A stretch of DNA of 64,000 bases from Streptomyces sp. APSN-46.1 (GTDB lineage: Bacteria > Actinomycetota > Actinomycetes > Streptomycetales > Streptomycetaceae). The stretch lies in assembly GCF_022815725.1 (NCBI RefSeq), contig NZ_JALGRF010000005.1:125623-189622 (forward strand). Direction: 5' to 3'. Both the position numbers and the translations under genes were made by a program. This document shows positions 27,967 to 37,003 of this stretch, piece after piece. The notes beneath the pieces were generated by a model, which was not told the DNA's origin, searched no databases, and saw only the letters and a program-made list of their open reading frames with translations. Each line of letters begins with the position of its first letter. Within the stretch, counting starts at the first letter, position 1.

Positions 27967-28865
27967 AGCGCGGGCCTCTGCGCGGCCGGCTTGTGCTCGG
28001 CGATCGCCGCGAACTCCTCCACCGTCAGCGACTCGCCGCGCGCCTGCGGGGAGACGCCGGCCGCGACGAGCGCCGCCTCGGCGCCCGCCGCCGAGCCCGC
28101 CCAGCCGGCCAGCGCGGCCCGCAGCGTCTTGCGGCGCTGCGCGAAGGCCGCGTCCACGACGGCGAAGACCTCCGACTTGGAGGCGCTGGTCTTGATCGGC
28201 TCGGCCCGGCGCACCAGCGAGACGAGACCCGAGTCGACATTGGGCGCGGGCCAGAAGACCTTGCGGCCGATGGATCCGGCCCGCTTGACGTGGGCGTACC
28301 AGTTGGCCTTGACCGACGGGACTCCGTAGACCTTGTTGCCCGGTTCGGCGGCGAGCCGGTCGGCGACCTCCGCCTGCACCATGACCAGCGTCCGCTCGAT
28401 GGTCGGGAACCGGTCGAGCATGGTCAGCAGCACCGGCACGGCCACGTTGTACGGGAGGTTCGCGACGAGTGCGGTCGGCGCCGGACCCGGCAGTTCCGTC
28501 ACCAGCATCGCGTCGGAGTGCACCAGCGCGAAGCGGTCCTTCTTGTGCGGCATCCGCGCCTCGATGGTGGCGGGCAGCGCGGCGGCCAGGATGTCGTCGA
28601 TCTCGACGGCGACGACCCGGTCCGCCGCCTCCAGCAGCGCGAGCGTCAGCGACCCCAGCCCCGGGCCGACCTCGACGACCACGTCGTCGGGGCGCACCTC
28701 GGCGGTGCGCACGATGCGGCGCACCGTGTTGGCGTCGATGACGAAGTTCTGGCCCTTCTGCTTCGTCGGCCGGACGCCGAGTACGGCGGCCAGCTCCCGG
28801 ATGTCGGCTGGGCCGAGAAGGGCGTCAGAAGGGGTGTCGTGGGGCTGCTGCTCTGCGGTGCTCAC
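27963..28865 (-). CDS. ksgA: 16S rRNA adenine(1518/1519)-dimethyltransferase
   Basis: 300 residues (RsmA). Dimethylates two adjacent adenosines in the 3' hairpin of 16S rRNA late in 30S assembly. [18 protein letters not shown] (SAM-binding start), [19 protein letters not shown] (motif I), VVAVEID and the catalytic motif [14 protein letters not shown] are all present. Start GTG overlaps the end of rpfB by four bases. Confidence 0.97.
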   Translation of the reverse strand: MSTAEQQPHDTPSDALLGPADIRELAAVLGVRPTKQKGQNFVIDANTVRRIVRTAEVRPDDVVVEVGPGLGSLTLALLEAADRVVAVEIDDILAAALPATIEARMPHKKDRFALVHSDAMLVTELPGPAPTALVANLPYNVAVPVLLTMLDRFPTIERTLVMVQAEVADRLAAEPGNKVYGVPSVKANWYAHVKRAGSIGRKVFWPAPNVDSGLVSLVRRAEPIKTSASKSEVFAVVDAAFAQRRKTLRAALAGWAGSAAGAEAALVAAGVSPQARGESLTVEEFAAIAEHKPAAQRPAL

Positions 28866-30451
28866 CGGCTAAGACTACGGCCGCAGTGCGGCCACGGGCT
28901 CGCGCCCCGTTGCACGTAGAGCTTCTTCGCCCGGTACGTCTGCTCGGCGCCCGAGGCGTCCTGGGGGCGGCCGCTGCCGCCGAGGGCGTGCCAGGTGCGG
29001 ACGTCGAACTGGTAGAGCCCGCCGTACGTGCCCGAGGGGTCGGTGGCCGACGGGCGGCCGCCGGACTCGCACTGGGCGAGGGCGCCCCAGTTGAGGCCGT
29101 CGGCACCGGAGACGGAGGTCGGCAGCGGCTTCGTGCCGACCTTGACGAGCTGGGCGACCGGCTCGCGGACGATCTCGTCGGCGATCCGGCGCGGTTTCTG
29201 CCGGACCCCGTTGACGGTGCGCAGGCTGTACGTGACCCGGCGGGCGCCGGGCCGGCCGGCCCGCTCGACGACCTCGGTACCGGCGAACAGGGTCGCGTCC
29301 TTGACCTTCTCGGTCTCGTACGGGATGCGTTCCTCGCGGACCTCGCGGCTGCCGGTGATGCGGAGCACGGTGACGGTCTGGCCGTCGCGCGGGAAGGACT
29401 GCGGCGGCACGGAGGTGGTGTCCTGGTCGTGGAGGGTGATGCCGGCCTGGTCGAGGGCCTCTTTGACGGTGGCGGCGTTGGTGCGGATGACGCGTTCGCG
29501 GCCGTCGGCCATGAAGGTGACGCTGCGCTCGGTGCGGACGCTGAGGGTGAGGCCGGAGCGGGGGACGGGGGCGGTGCGGGGGGCGGAGAGGTAGGCGCCC
29601 TCGGCGCGGACGCCGAGCTGGCGCAACGCTCCTTCGACGGTGCGGGCGGTGGTCCACACCTGGCGCCGGCTGCCGTCGAGGGTGAGCTGGAGGGGACGCC
29701 CGTAGCGGACGACGATCTCGTCGCCGTCGTCGAGGGCCGCTCCCCGGCCGGGGGCGACGAGGTCGTGGGGGCCGACGCCGAGTCCTTCGGCGGCGAGCAG
29801 TTCGTCGACGTCGTCGGCGAAGGTGTGGAGGGTCTGCGGGACTCCGTCCACGGTGAGCCGGACCGCCTTGTCGGCGGCCACGAAGGCGGTGGTGCCGCCG
29901 GCGAGGAAGGCCACGACCAGGGCCTGCGGAACGATCCGCCGCCAGTTGTCGCGTCCGGCCGCCGGCGGCGGCTCGGCGGCGGCCACCCGTCGCCGGCGGC
30001 CGGTGCCCGGGGCGGCGGGGGCGGGCGGTGGAGCGGCGGCCGGGCTGTCCACGGCCGCGGCCCCGCGTCGCCGGCCGGGGCCCGGCAACTCCTGCGCCGT
30101 GTCCGGCGGGGCGTCCGGCGGGGCGGGGCGGCCACGGCGGCCCGGGCCGGTGGCGGTGGCGGCGGTCTTGCGGCGGCGCGCGCCCCGCCGCTCTCCCGCC
30201 GCCCGGGGCGCGGGGACTCCGGCCGATGCCGCCGGGCCGGGGTCCCGTACGTCGTCCCACGCGGGCGGGGTGTCCGGCGCCGGCGCGTCCCACGGGTCCG
30301 GGGCGGCGGTGGCGAGGACGTACTGCGGCTCCGGCCAGAGCGGGAGCGGCGGGAGCCCGGGGTCCGGGGCCGGGTCCGGTTCGGGGGCCGGGTCCGGTTC
30401 GGGGGCCCAGGCATCGGCCGGCCAGGCCCCCGGCAAAGGACTATCGCTCAC
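28862..30451 (-). CDS. rpfB: Resuscitation-promoting factor, RpfB type
   Basis: 529 residues. Secreted or anchored muralytic enzyme that cleaves peptidoglycan during germination and growth resumption. A long low-complexity N-terminal tail (about 155 residues, Pro/Ala/Asp and later Arg-rich) precedes one helix ([20 protein letters not shown]). Three ubiquitin-like DUF348 repeats follow ([46 protein letters not shown]), a G5 domain, and a C-terminal Rpf lysozyme-like domain ([19 protein letters not shown] with the catalytic Glu; [18 protein letters not shown]). GTG 30451 follows GGAG at good spacing. No c-di-AMP riboswitch-like leader could be recognised in the short gap to tatD. Confidence 0.93.
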   Translation of the reverse strand: MSDSPLPGAWPADAWAPEPDPAPEPDPAPDPGLPPLPLWPEPQYVLATAAPDPWDAPAPDTPPAWDDVRDPGPAASAGVPAPRAAGERRGARRRKTAATATGPGRRGRPAPPDAPPDTAQELPGPGRRRGAAAVDSPAAAPPPAPAAPGTGRRRRVAAAEPPPAAGRDNWRRIVPQALVVAFLAGGTTAFVAADKAVRLTVDGVPQTLHTFADDVDELLAAEGLGVGPHDLVAPGRGAALDDGDEIVVRYGRPLQLTLDGSRRQVWTTARTVEGALRQLGVRAEGAYLSAPRTAPVPRSGLTLSVRTERSVTFMADGRERVIRTNAATVKEALDQAGITLHDQDTTSVPPQSFPRDGQTVTVLRITGSREVREERIPYETEKVKDATLFAGTEVVERAGRPGARRVTYSLRTVNGVRQKPRRIADEIVREPVAQLVKVGTKPLPTSVSGADGLNWGALAQCESGGRPSATDPSGTYGGLYQFDVRTWHALGGSGRPQDASGAEQTYRAKKLYVQRGASPWPHCGRSLSR

Positions 30452-30593
30452 GATGCTCGCTCCAGTGGTCCGGCCCCGCTGCTTCGGGCACGGCACCCTA
30501 GCGCCAGCGACCGTCACTCACCAAAGCCGCACGGCTACCCAGCGTGTCGGGGTGACGAGCGGGAGCGGGCCGGCCGGGTCGGGGCGGGGCGGG

Positions 30594-31469
30594 TCAGTAC
30601 GCGAAGGCCCGGGACGTGTTGGCAGCCAGGGCCGTCGCCATGGTGTCCTCGTCGATGCCGCGGACCGCCGCCATCGCCCGTACCGTCAGCGGAATGAGGT
30701 ACGGCGCGTTGGGCCGGCCGCGGTACGGCGCCGGGGTCAGGTACGGGGCGTCCGTCTCCACCAGGACCAGTTCCAGCGGGGCCACGGCGAGCGCGTCGCG
30801 CAGCGGCTGGGCGTTCTTGAAGGTGACGGTCCCGGCGAAGGACATGTAGTACCCGGCGGCGGCGCACGCGCGGGCCATGTCCGCGTCGCCGGAGTAGCAG
30901 TGGAACACCGTCCGCTCGGGCGCGCCCTCCTCGCGCAGGACGCGCAGTACGTCGGCGTGGGCCTCGCGGTCGTGGATGACCAGGGCCTTGCCCTGCCGCT
31001 TGGCGATCTCGATGTGGGCGCGGAAGGAGCGCTCCTGGGCGGCCATGCCCTCGGGTCCGGTGCGGAAGTAGTCCAGTCCGGTCTCGCCGACGGCCTTGAC
31101 ATGGCCGAGGGCGGCCAGCGCCTCGATCTCGGCGAGCGCGTCGTCCAGCGCGGCCTCGCCGCCGCCGGCCCGGGCGCCCTGCCGCGACCAGCCGTCGGGA
31201 TCGCCCAGCACGATGCGGGGGGCTTCGTTCGGGTGAAGGGCCACGGCCGCGTGGACGTTGTCGTACTGGGCGGCGGTCTCGGCCGCCCAGCGGGAGCCCT
31301 TCACGTCGCAGCCCACCTGGACCACGGTGGTCACCCCGACGGAGGCGGCCTTGGCCAGGCCCTCCTCGACGGTGCCGGACTGCAGGTCCAGGTGGGTGTG
31401 CGAGTCGGCCACCGCCACCCGGAGCGGTTCGGGCAGCGGCGGCGGCGTGTCGTTCGAGGTACGGCTCAT
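30594..31469 (-). CDS. tatD: TatD-family metal-dependent hydrolase (DNase)
   Basis: 291 residues. The amidohydrolase-fold metal site is complete: ADSHTHLDLQ near residue 22, AVGETGLDYFR near 145, LVIHDREAHADVL (third His) and TVFHCYSGDADMA. Members are 3'-5' exonucleases involved in DNA repair. It heads the tatD-rpfB-ksgA-ispE block, an order also known from mycobacteria. The 142 bases between it and rpfB contain no clear promoter or terminator. Confidence 0.94.
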   Translation of the reverse strand: MSRTSNDTPPPLPEPLRVAVADSHTHLDLQSGTVEEGLAKAASVGVTTVVQVGCDVKGSRWAAETAAQYDNVHAAVALHPNEAPRIVLGDPDGWSRQGARAGGGEAALDDALAEIEALAALGHVKAVGETGLDYFRTGPEGMAAQERSFRAHIEIAKRQGKALVIHDREAHADVLRVLREEGAPERTVFHCYSGDADMARACAAAGYYMSFAGTVTFKNAQPLRDALAVAPLELVLVETDAPYLTPAPYRGRPNAPYLIPLTVRAMAAVRGIDEDTMATALAANTSRAFAY

Positions 31470-31512
31470 ACGGCCGATCTTATGACCGGGCCTGAGCGGT
31501 CCCCGAGACCGC

Positions 31513-32025
31513 TCAGGAGCCGGGCCCGCGGAAAATCTCCCGCAGCCGGGCCAGCAGTCCGCGCCGTTCGTCGCGCCCCTCGGGGTCGATGGGCACCGGC
31601 CCGGGGGCCTCGTGCCGGGGCGTCACGCGCGGCTTCGGCGTGCGGGGCACGTCCACGCCCGCCGGCACCGGTCCGGCGATCCCGGGTGCGACGCGGTGGT
31701 GGTAGATGTTGTCGAGGGTGCCGATGACCGCGGAGACCTGCCCCTCGCGCATGATCCGCACCACGTGTCCGCCGCAGTTCATGCAGGTCGGGTTGGACAG
31801 CGGGGACGGGACCCGCTCGCCGCCCGCCTTGTAGACGATGAACGGCTGGCCCTTGCCGTCGACGTGGTGTTCGATCTCGTACCCCTGCTCCCAGCTGTAC
31901 CCGCACTTCATGCACGCGAAGGAGTACGCCTCGTGCACCGTCTGCACAGGGGGGGTGTAAACGGCGGCGGGCTCCGCGGCGGCCGCGGGTACCCGGGTGC
32001 CCGGGCTGTCAGCGATCTCACTCAT
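31513..32025 (-). CDS. Conserved zinc-ribbon protein of unknown function
   Basis: 170 residues. Two CxxC pairs, FACMKCGYSWEQGYEIEHH (Cys about 37 and 40) and NPTCMNCGGHVVRI (about 80-83), form a likely zinc ribbon. The C-terminal third is Pro/Arg-rich and disordered, ending RRGLLARLREIFRGPGS, which could be an amphipathic helix. There are no membrane segments. I do not recognise a function. AGAGGAG lies upstream of ATG 32025. Confidence 0.75.
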   Translation of the reverse strand: MSEIADSPGTRVPAAAAEPAAVYTPPVQTVHEAYSFACMKCGYSWEQGYEIEHHVDGKGQPFIVYKAGGERVPSPLSNPTCMNCGGHVVRIMREGQVSAVIGTLDNIYHHRVAPGIAGPVPAGVDVPRTPKPRVTPRHEAPGPVPIDPEGRDERRGLLARLREIFRGPGS

Positions 32026-32184
32026 GCCAGCTCCTCTTGTTCCACTGGTGCATTGCCAGTGGACGCCTCTTCGGGCGGGAGCGCATCAGGCCCTGTCTAC
32101 TGTTGGACGGTCTTTGGGCGACTCATTCCCAAAGCGCCCGGTGCGCGGTCTGAGCTTTGCTTTTCAGGTTAGCCCTTTACCGAC
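32026..32184. promoter_or_regulatory. Promoter/leader region of the zinc-ribbon gene
   Basis: 159 bases between the rsmI stop and the zinc-ribbon start. It contains TCCACTGG-N7-CCAGTGGA (32041-32063), 16 bases before the start, and CTTTGGG-N9-CCCAAAG (about 32111-32133). The first could be an operator or a leader hairpin affecting translation; the second may be the rsmI terminator. Confidence 0.5.
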
Positions 32185-33108
32185 TCACGGCATCTTTTGT
32201 GCCGTGTTCTTTGCCGCCACGACCGCGTCGAACACCTCGCGCTTGGGTACCCCGGCCTCGGCCGCGACCGCCGCGATGGCCTCCTTGCGCCGCTCGCCCG
32301 CCTCCTCGCGCACCCGCACCCTGCGCACCAGCTCCTCGGCGTCCACGTCGCCGGGCCCGGCGGCCGGCGCGCCCTCGACCACCACGGTGATCTCCCCGCG
32401 CACGCCTTCGGCGGCCCAGGCGGCCAGCTCGCCGAGCCCGCCGCGCTTGACCTCCTCGTACGTCTTGGTCAGCTCACGGCATACGGCGGCCCGCCGATCG
32501 GCGCCGAAGACCTCGGCCATCGCGGCCAGGGTGTCGTCGAGCCGGTGCGGGGCCTCGAAGTAGACGAGCGTGCGCCGCTCGCCCGCGACCTCGCGGAGCC
32601 GGCCGAGGCGCTCGCCCGCCTTGCGCGGCAGGAACCCCTCGAAGCAGAACCGATCGACGGGCAGCCCGGACAGGGCGAGCGCGGTGAGGACGGCGGACGG
32701 CCCGGGCACGGCCGTGACCTTGATGTCCTTCTCCACGGCGGCGGCGACCAGCCGGTAGCCGGGGTCGGAGACGGAGGGCATGCCGGCGTCGGTGACGAGC
32801 AGCACCCGCTTGCCGTCCCGCAGGGCCTCGACCAGCTCCGGGGTGCGCGCGGACTCGTTGCCCTCGAAGTACGACAGGACGCGCCCGGTGGTGTGCACGC
32901 CGAGCCCCTGGGTGAGCCGGCGCAGCCGCCGGGTGTCCTCGGCGGCGACCACGTCGGCGCGCTCCAGCTCGGCGGCGAGCCGCGGTGGGGCGTCGGCGAG
33001 GTCGCCGATCGGGGTGCCGGCGAGCACGAGCACGCCGGGGGAGGCGGAGGAAGCGGAGGAAGCGGAGGAAGCGGAGGAATCAGGGCCGAGGGGCTGGTCA
33101 GTGGTCAC
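32185..33108 (-). CDS. rsmI: 16S rRNA (cytidine1402-2'-O)-methyltransferase
   Basis: 307 residues. 2'-O-methylates C1402 of 16S rRNA in the decoding centre. Tetrapyrrole-methylase fold with VLVLAGTPIGDLADAPPRLA, VAAEDTRRLRRL, LLVTDAGMPSVSDPGYRLV and VEVTAVPGPSA-like (KVTAVPGPSAVLTAL), then RFCFEGFLPRKAGER. The N-terminal 23 residues contain a Ser-Ser-Ala repeat coded by a 9-bp tandem array, so its length is likely to vary between strains. Confidence 0.95.
   Translation of the reverse strand: MTTDQPLGPDSSASSASSASSASPGVLVLAGTPIGDLADAPPRLAAELERADVVAAEDTRRLRRLTQGLGVHTTGRVLSYFEGNESARTPELVEALRDGKRVLLVTDAGMPSVSDPGYRLVAAAVEKDIKVTAVPGPSAVLTALALSGLPVDRFCFEGFLPRKAGERLGRLREVAGERRTLVYFEAPHRLDDTLAAMAEVFGADRRAAVCRELTKTYEEVKRGGLGELAAWAAEGVRGEITVVVEGAPAAGPGDVDAEELVRRVRVREEAGERRKEAIAAVAAEAGVPKREVFDAVVAAKNTAQKMP
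33044..33079. repeat. 9-bp tandem repeat within rsmI
   Basis: Four exact copies of GCGGAGGAA code, on the minus strand, for Ser-Ser-Ala units near the RsmI N terminus. A change in copy number would stay in frame. Confidence 0.9.
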
Positions 33109-33121
33109 CCGCCCATCCTCT

Positions 33122-33173
33122 CAGCCGTCCCGGTCGTCCCACCTCAGTCGTCCCGGTCGTCCCGGTCGTCCCA
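33122..33173. repeat. Short direct repeats in the rsmI/pmt divergent region
   Basis: Five copies of a CGTCCCGGT/CGTCCCACC-like 9-mer occur in 52 bases, between the divergent rsmI and mannosyltransferase starts. Confidence 0.7.
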
Positions 33174-33227
33174 CCCCGAACGCCCCGGCACTGGGGTTCC
33201 CACAGGAGCGTTCCCTACGATGATCCG

Positions 33228-35006
33228 GTGACCAGTACCGCGACGCCGCCGCCCAGCCCCGCGGGGGCCCCGCCCGCCCTCCCGGCGGGGCGCGACTCCG
33301 ACGTAGAGCCGTCCCCCTGGCTGCGCCGCCTGCGCGGCTTCGGCTACGTACCGCGGGCCGGTGCCGGGGCGCGTGACGCGGACGTCCGCGTCCGTCTGGT
33401 GCCCCCGTACACCCGGCCGTCGGCGCAGCTGTGGACGGCGCTCGGCGTCCCGCCCTCGGCGGTGGACGCCTGGCAGCGCGTCCTGGCGTGGGTGGGGCCG
33501 CTGCTGGTGGCGCTGGTGGCGGGCGTGCTGCGCTTCGTGCACCTGGGCAGCCCGAAGGCGGTGATATTCGACGAGACGTACTACGCGAAGGACGCCTGGG
33601 CCACGGTCCGGCAGGGGTACGAGGCGAGCTGGCCGAAGGACATCGACAAGTCGATCCTCGCCAACCCGGACGGGGTCTCGCTGCCGCTGGACCCGGGGTA
33701 CGTGGTGCACCCGCCGGTCGGCAAATGGGTGATCGGCCTCGGCGAATGGATGTTCGGATTCACCCCGTTCGGCTGGCGGTTCATGACGGCGCTGCTCGGC
33801 ACCCTGTCGGTGCTGATGCTGTGCCGGATCGGGCGCCGCCTGTTCCGCTCGACGTTCCTCGGGTGTCTGGCGGGCGCGCTGCTGGCGGTGGACGGCCTGC
33901 ACCTGGTGATGAGCCGGACCGCGCTGCTCGACCTGGTCCTGATGTTCTTCGTGCTGGCCGCCTTCGGGTGCCTGCTCATCGACCGCGACAAGGCCCGGGC
34001 CAGGCTCGCGGCGGCGCTGCCGGTGGACGCGGAAGGGCGGGGGCGCCCGGATCTGGAGATCGCCGAGTCCCTCCGGCTGGGCTGGCGGCCGTACCGGGTA
34101 CTGGCCGGTGTCTGCCTGGGCCTGGCCTTCGGCACGAAGTGGAACGGGCTGGTCGTGCTGGCCTTCTTCGGCATCCTCACGGTGCTGTGGGACGCCGCCG
34201 CGCGCCGCACCGCGGGCGCGGGTGCCCCGTACGCGGCGATGCTGCGCCGGGACGCGCTGCCGGCGTTCCTCTCGACGGTGCCAGTGGCCATCGCGGTGTA
34301 CCTGGCCTCGTGGACGGGCTGGATCCTGAGTGCGGACGACGGCAAGGGCGGCTACTTCCGCGACTGGGCCGCGAAGCACGACCGGGGCAGCTCGCTGTCG
34401 TTCCTGCCGGAGTGGCTGCGCAGCCTGTGGCACTACGAGACCGAGGTCTACAAGTTCCACGTCAACCTGCACGACGGGCACACGTACGAGTCGAACCCGT
34501 GGAGCTGGCTGGTCCTGGGCCGGCCCGTCTCCTATTTCTACGAGTCCCCCTCGCCCGGCACCGACGGCTGCCCGGCGACGGAGGCGGGCAAGTGCGCCCG
34601 CGAGGTGCTGGCGCTCGGCACGCCGATGCTGTGGTGGGCGGGCTGCTTCGCGCTGCTGTACGTGCTGTGGCGGTGGTTCTTCCGCCGCGACTGGCGGGCC
34701 GGCGCGATCGCCTGCGCGCTCGGTGCGGGCCTGCTGCCCTGGTTCAACTACCAGGAGCGGACCATCTTCTTCTTCTACGCGGTGGTCTTCGTCCCGTACC
34801 TGTGTCTGGCGGTGGCGATGATGATCGGCGCTCTGCTGGGGCCGGCGGGCTCCTCGGAGCGGCGGCGCGCACTCGGCGCGATCGGGGCGGGTGTCCTGGC
34901 GCTGCTGATCGTCTGGAATTTCATCTATTTCTGGCCAATCTTTACCGGCCAGACGCTGCCCATGGACTCCTGGAGGAACCGGATGTGGCTGGACACATGG
35001 GTCTGA
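33228..35006 (+). CDS. pmt: Dolichyl/polyprenyl-phosphate-mannose protein mannosyltransferase
   Basis: 592 residues. GT39 integral membrane enzyme that transfers mannose from polyprenyl-phosphate-mannose to Ser/Thr of secreted proteins. The catalytic region VIFDETYYAKDAW (Asp-Glu) is in the first extracytoplasmic loop, about residues 108-120. About ten hydrophobic segments follow, including LGLAFGTKWNGLVVLAFFGI and YQERTIFFFYAVVFVPYLCL. In S. coelicolor the orthologue glycosylates lipoproteins and PstS and affects antibiotic sensitivity. GTG 33228 is the best start; the ribosome binding site is weak. Confidence 0.93.
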   Translation: MTSTATPPPSPAGAPPALPAGRDSDVEPSPWLRRLRGFGYVPRAGAGARDADVRVRLVPPYTRPSAQLWTALGVPPSAVDAWQRVLAWVGPLLVALVAGVLRFVHLGSPKAVIFDETYYAKDAWATVRQGYEASWPKDIDKSILANPDGVSLPLDPGYVVHPPVGKWVIGLGEWMFGFTPFGWRFMTALLGTLSVLMLCRIGRRLFRSTFLGCLAGALLAVDGLHLVMSRTALLDLVLMFFVLAAFGCLLIDRDKARARLAAALPVDAEGRGRPDLEIAESLRLGWRPYRVLAGVCLGLAFGTKWNGLVVLAFFGILTVLWDAAARRTAGAGAPYAAMLRRDALPAFLSTVPVAIAVYLASWTGWILSADDGKGGYFRDWAAKHDRGSSLSFLPEWLRSLWHYETEVYKFHVNLHDGHTYESNPWSWLVLGRPVSYFYESPSPGTDGCPATEAGKCAREVLALGTPMLWWAGCFALLYVLWRWFFRRDWRAGAIACALGAGLLPWFNYQERTIFFFYAVVFVPYLCLAVAMMIGALLGPAGSSERRRALGAIGAGVLALLIVWNFIYFWPIFTGQTLPMDSWRNRMWLDTWV

Positions 35007-35025
35007 GGGGCCCGAGGAGCGCCTG

Positions 35026-35050
35026 AACCGCCGCCCGACGGGCGGCGGTT
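35026..35050 (+). terminator. pmt terminator
   Basis: AACCGCCGCCC (35026-35036) pairs perfectly with 35040-35050 around GAC. Confidence 0.85.
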
Positions 35051-35127
35051 GGCGCCCCGGCGAGATATTCCGGTCCGGTAACAAGTACACAGCGCCGCCC
35101 TCGCTCCGCGTAAGGTCCACCCCAGGG

Positions 35128-35150
35128 GTTCTTGAACATGTTCAGAGAAC
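35128..35150. promoter_or_regulatory. Dyad upstream of the PBP gene
   Basis: TGAACATGTTCA (35133-35144) is a perfect 12-bp palindrome, flanked by GTTCT and AGAAC, 26-48 bases before the PBP start. It is an operator candidate. The GAAC-AT-GTTC spacing does not fit the actinobacterial LexA box, which needs four bases between half-sites. Confidence 0.5.
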
Positions 35151-35175
35151 CGAGGTTCCGGGGGAGGGGACGCAA

Positions 35176-36816
35176 GTGAACGGGGCGGCCAAGGGTGCCA
35201 TCGTCGGCGGGGTGTTCCTCGCGATGGTCGGCGGAGCCGGGTACGGGGTGTACGCGCTGGTCGGAGACGCCGGCGGGCAGGACGGAACGGGCGGGGGCCA
35301 GGGCGGCGAGACCTCCGTCCAGGCGGCGAAGGGCAGCGGCCCCATCACCGAGAAGGAGGCCGCGCAGGCCGCCAAGGCCTTCCTGGCCGCATGGGCGGCG
35401 GGGGACGGCGGGGCGGCCGGCGAACTGACCGACAACGCGCAGGCCGCGCGGTCGGCGGTGGCCGACTTCAAGAAGGCGTACGTGTCCAAGGTGGTGATCA
35501 CCCCGGGTGCGCAGGACGGGGCCACCGTGGCCTACAAGGTGGCCGCGGAGATCACCTACGAGAGCGTCACCAAGCCGCTCGCCTACGAGTCCAAGCTGAC
35601 CGTCGTACGCGGGCTGACCAGCGGGAAGCCGCTCGTCGACTGGCAGGCCTCGATCATCCACCCGGAGCTCCAGAAGGACGAGAGGCTGCGCGCGGGCGCG
35701 CCGGCGAACCCGCCGGTCACGGCCGTGGACCGGAACGGCGAGGAGCTGACCGCCGAGAAGTACCCCTCGCTGCGGCCGGTCCTCGACAAGCTGCGCGAGA
35801 CGTACGGGGCCAAGGCGGGCGGCAAGGCCGGAGCCGAGGTCTGGATCGAGGGGGCCACCCCCGACACGCCGAAGCGGACCCTGCTGACCCTGGTGGAGGG
35901 CGAGCCGAGCACGATCAAGACGTACCTGGACGCGAAGGTGCAGGCGGCGGCCGAGCGGGCGGTCGCCAGGTTCCCCGAGGCCTCGGTGGTCGCCGTCCAG
36001 CCGAGCAGCGGGCACATCCTGGCCGTCGCCAACCACCGCGGGGACGGCTACAACGCGGCGATGACGGGCAACCGGGCACCCGGCTCCACCATGAAGATCG
36101 TGACGGCGGCGATGCTGCTGGACCGCGGCCTGGTCGCGGCCGACAAGCCGGCCGAGTGCACGAAGGACGTGGTCTGGGGCGGCCGCACCTTCCACAACCT
36201 GAAGAACTTCGAGGCGCCGGGCGCGACCTTCGCGACCAGCTTCGCCAGGTCCTGCAACACCGCCTTCATCAAGCCGATCGACCGCGTGAAGGACGACGCC
36301 GCGCTGTCGAAGGAGGCCAAGGAGGTCTTCGGCATCGACCTGGACTGGAAGACGGGAATCGACTCCACCGACGGCAAGGTCCCGGTGGCGACGGGTGCGG
36401 AGGAGGCCGCCGGGTACATCGGGCAGGGCCGGATCACCATGAACCCGCTGAACATCGCGTCCATCACGGCCACCGCGCGCAGCGGCGTGTTCCGCCAGCC
36501 GCTGCTGGTCTCCCCGGACCTCGACGGCCGGACGATCGCGAAGGCGCAGCGCCGGATGAAGCCGTCGGTGCACCAGCAGCTGGTCTCGATGATGCGGCTG
36601 ACGGCGACCAGCGGCACGGGCGCGAACGCGATGGCGTCGGTCGGCGGCGACAAGGGCGCCAAGACCGGCTCGGCGGAGGTGGACGGCGCGGGCAGCCCGG
36701 ACAGCTGGTTCACCGGTTTCAGCGATGACGTGGCGGCGGCCGCGATGGTCGAGGGCGGCGGCCACGGCGGCGACACGGCGGGCCCGATCGTGGCATCGGT
36801 CCTCAACGCGGGCTGA
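35176..36816 (+). CDS. Class B penicillin-binding protein (D,D-transpeptidase)
   Basis: 546 residues. One N-terminal helix (GAIVGGVFLAMVGGAGYGVY) anchors it. An NTF2-like MecA_N-type domain follows (about residues 55-150, AAKAFLAAWAAGD). The transpeptidase domain has all three active-site motifs: APGSTMKIVTAA (SxxK), FARSCNTAF (SxN) and GAKTGSAEV (KTG). It cross-links peptidoglycan. MecA_N-bearing PBPs include low-affinity, beta-lactam-tolerant enzymes, so reduced beta-lactam affinity is possible. The pmt-PBP-ssgE neighbourhood fits a role in sporulation-linked wall synthesis, by inference. Confidence 0.92.
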   Translation: MNGAAKGAIVGGVFLAMVGGAGYGVYALVGDAGGQDGTGGGQGGETSVQAAKGSGPITEKEAAQAAKAFLAAWAAGDGGAAGELTDNAQAARSAVADFKKAYVSKVVITPGAQDGATVAYKVAAEITYESVTKPLAYESKLTVVRGLTSGKPLVDWQASIIHPELQKDERLRAGAPANPPVTAVDRNGEELTAEKYPSLRPVLDKLRETYGAKAGGKAGAEVWIEGATPDTPKRTLLTLVEGEPSTIKTYLDAKVQAAAERAVARFPEASVVAVQPSSGHILAVANHRGDGYNAAMTGNRAPGSTMKIVTAAMLLDRGLVAADKPAECTKDVVWGGRTFHNLKNFEAPGATFATSFARSCNTAFIKPIDRVKDDAALSKEAKEVFGIDLDWKTGIDSTDGKVPVATGAEEAAGYIGQGRITMNPLNIASITATARSGVFRQPLLVSPDLDGRTIAKAQRRMKPSVHQQLVSMMRLTATSGTGANAMASVGGDKGAKTGSAEVDGAGSPDSWFTGFSDDVAAAAMVEGGGHGGDTAGPIVASVLNAG

Positions 36817-36847
36817 CGGCTCAGCCCCGCCGGGGGCAATTCAGCCC

Positions 36848-36942
36848 CCGCGGGGGCAATTCAGCCGCCGGGGGGCGGTTCAGCCCCGCGGGGGCAATTC
36901 AGCCGCCGGGGGGCGGTTCAGCCCCGCGGGGGCAATTCAGCC
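36848..36942. repeat. 38-bp tandem repeat made of palindromes
   Basis: Two exact 38-bp units (36848-36885, 36886-36923) and a partial third; a degenerate copy precedes them from about 36824. Each unit holds two short hairpins (CCCCGCGGGG and CCGCCGGGGGGCGG) separated by CAATTCAG and TTCAG. It sits between convergent genes and merges into the dispersed repeat that follows. Confidence 0.9.
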
Positions 36943-36985
36943 CCGCCGGCGTTTGAGGCGCGGGGCCCGGGGCAGAGCCCCGCAA
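36939..36985. repeat. Dispersed Streptomyces repeat, copy 1
   Basis: The core AGCCCCGCCGGCGTTTGAGG followed by CGCGGGG and the hairpin CGGGGC-CCGGGGCAGAG-CCCCG. Near-identical cores occur at 50251-50375 and 54090-54286. It serves as an intergenic terminator-like spacer between the PBP and serine hydrolase genes. Confidence 0.85.
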
Positions 36986-37003
36986 CGGCGCCGCACCGAC
37001 CGC

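Noticed and set aside
30452..30593. c-di-AMP (ydaO-type) riboswitch before rpfB
   Set aside because: The gap of 142 bases is too short and shows none of the conserved riboswitch segments I would expect.
35133..35144. LexA/SOS box before the PBP gene
   Set aside because: The half-sites GAAC and GTTC are separated by two bases; the actinobacterial SOS box requires four.
36824..36942. CRISPR array
   Set aside because: The 38-bp units are contiguous and identical with no unique spacers, and no cas gene is present.
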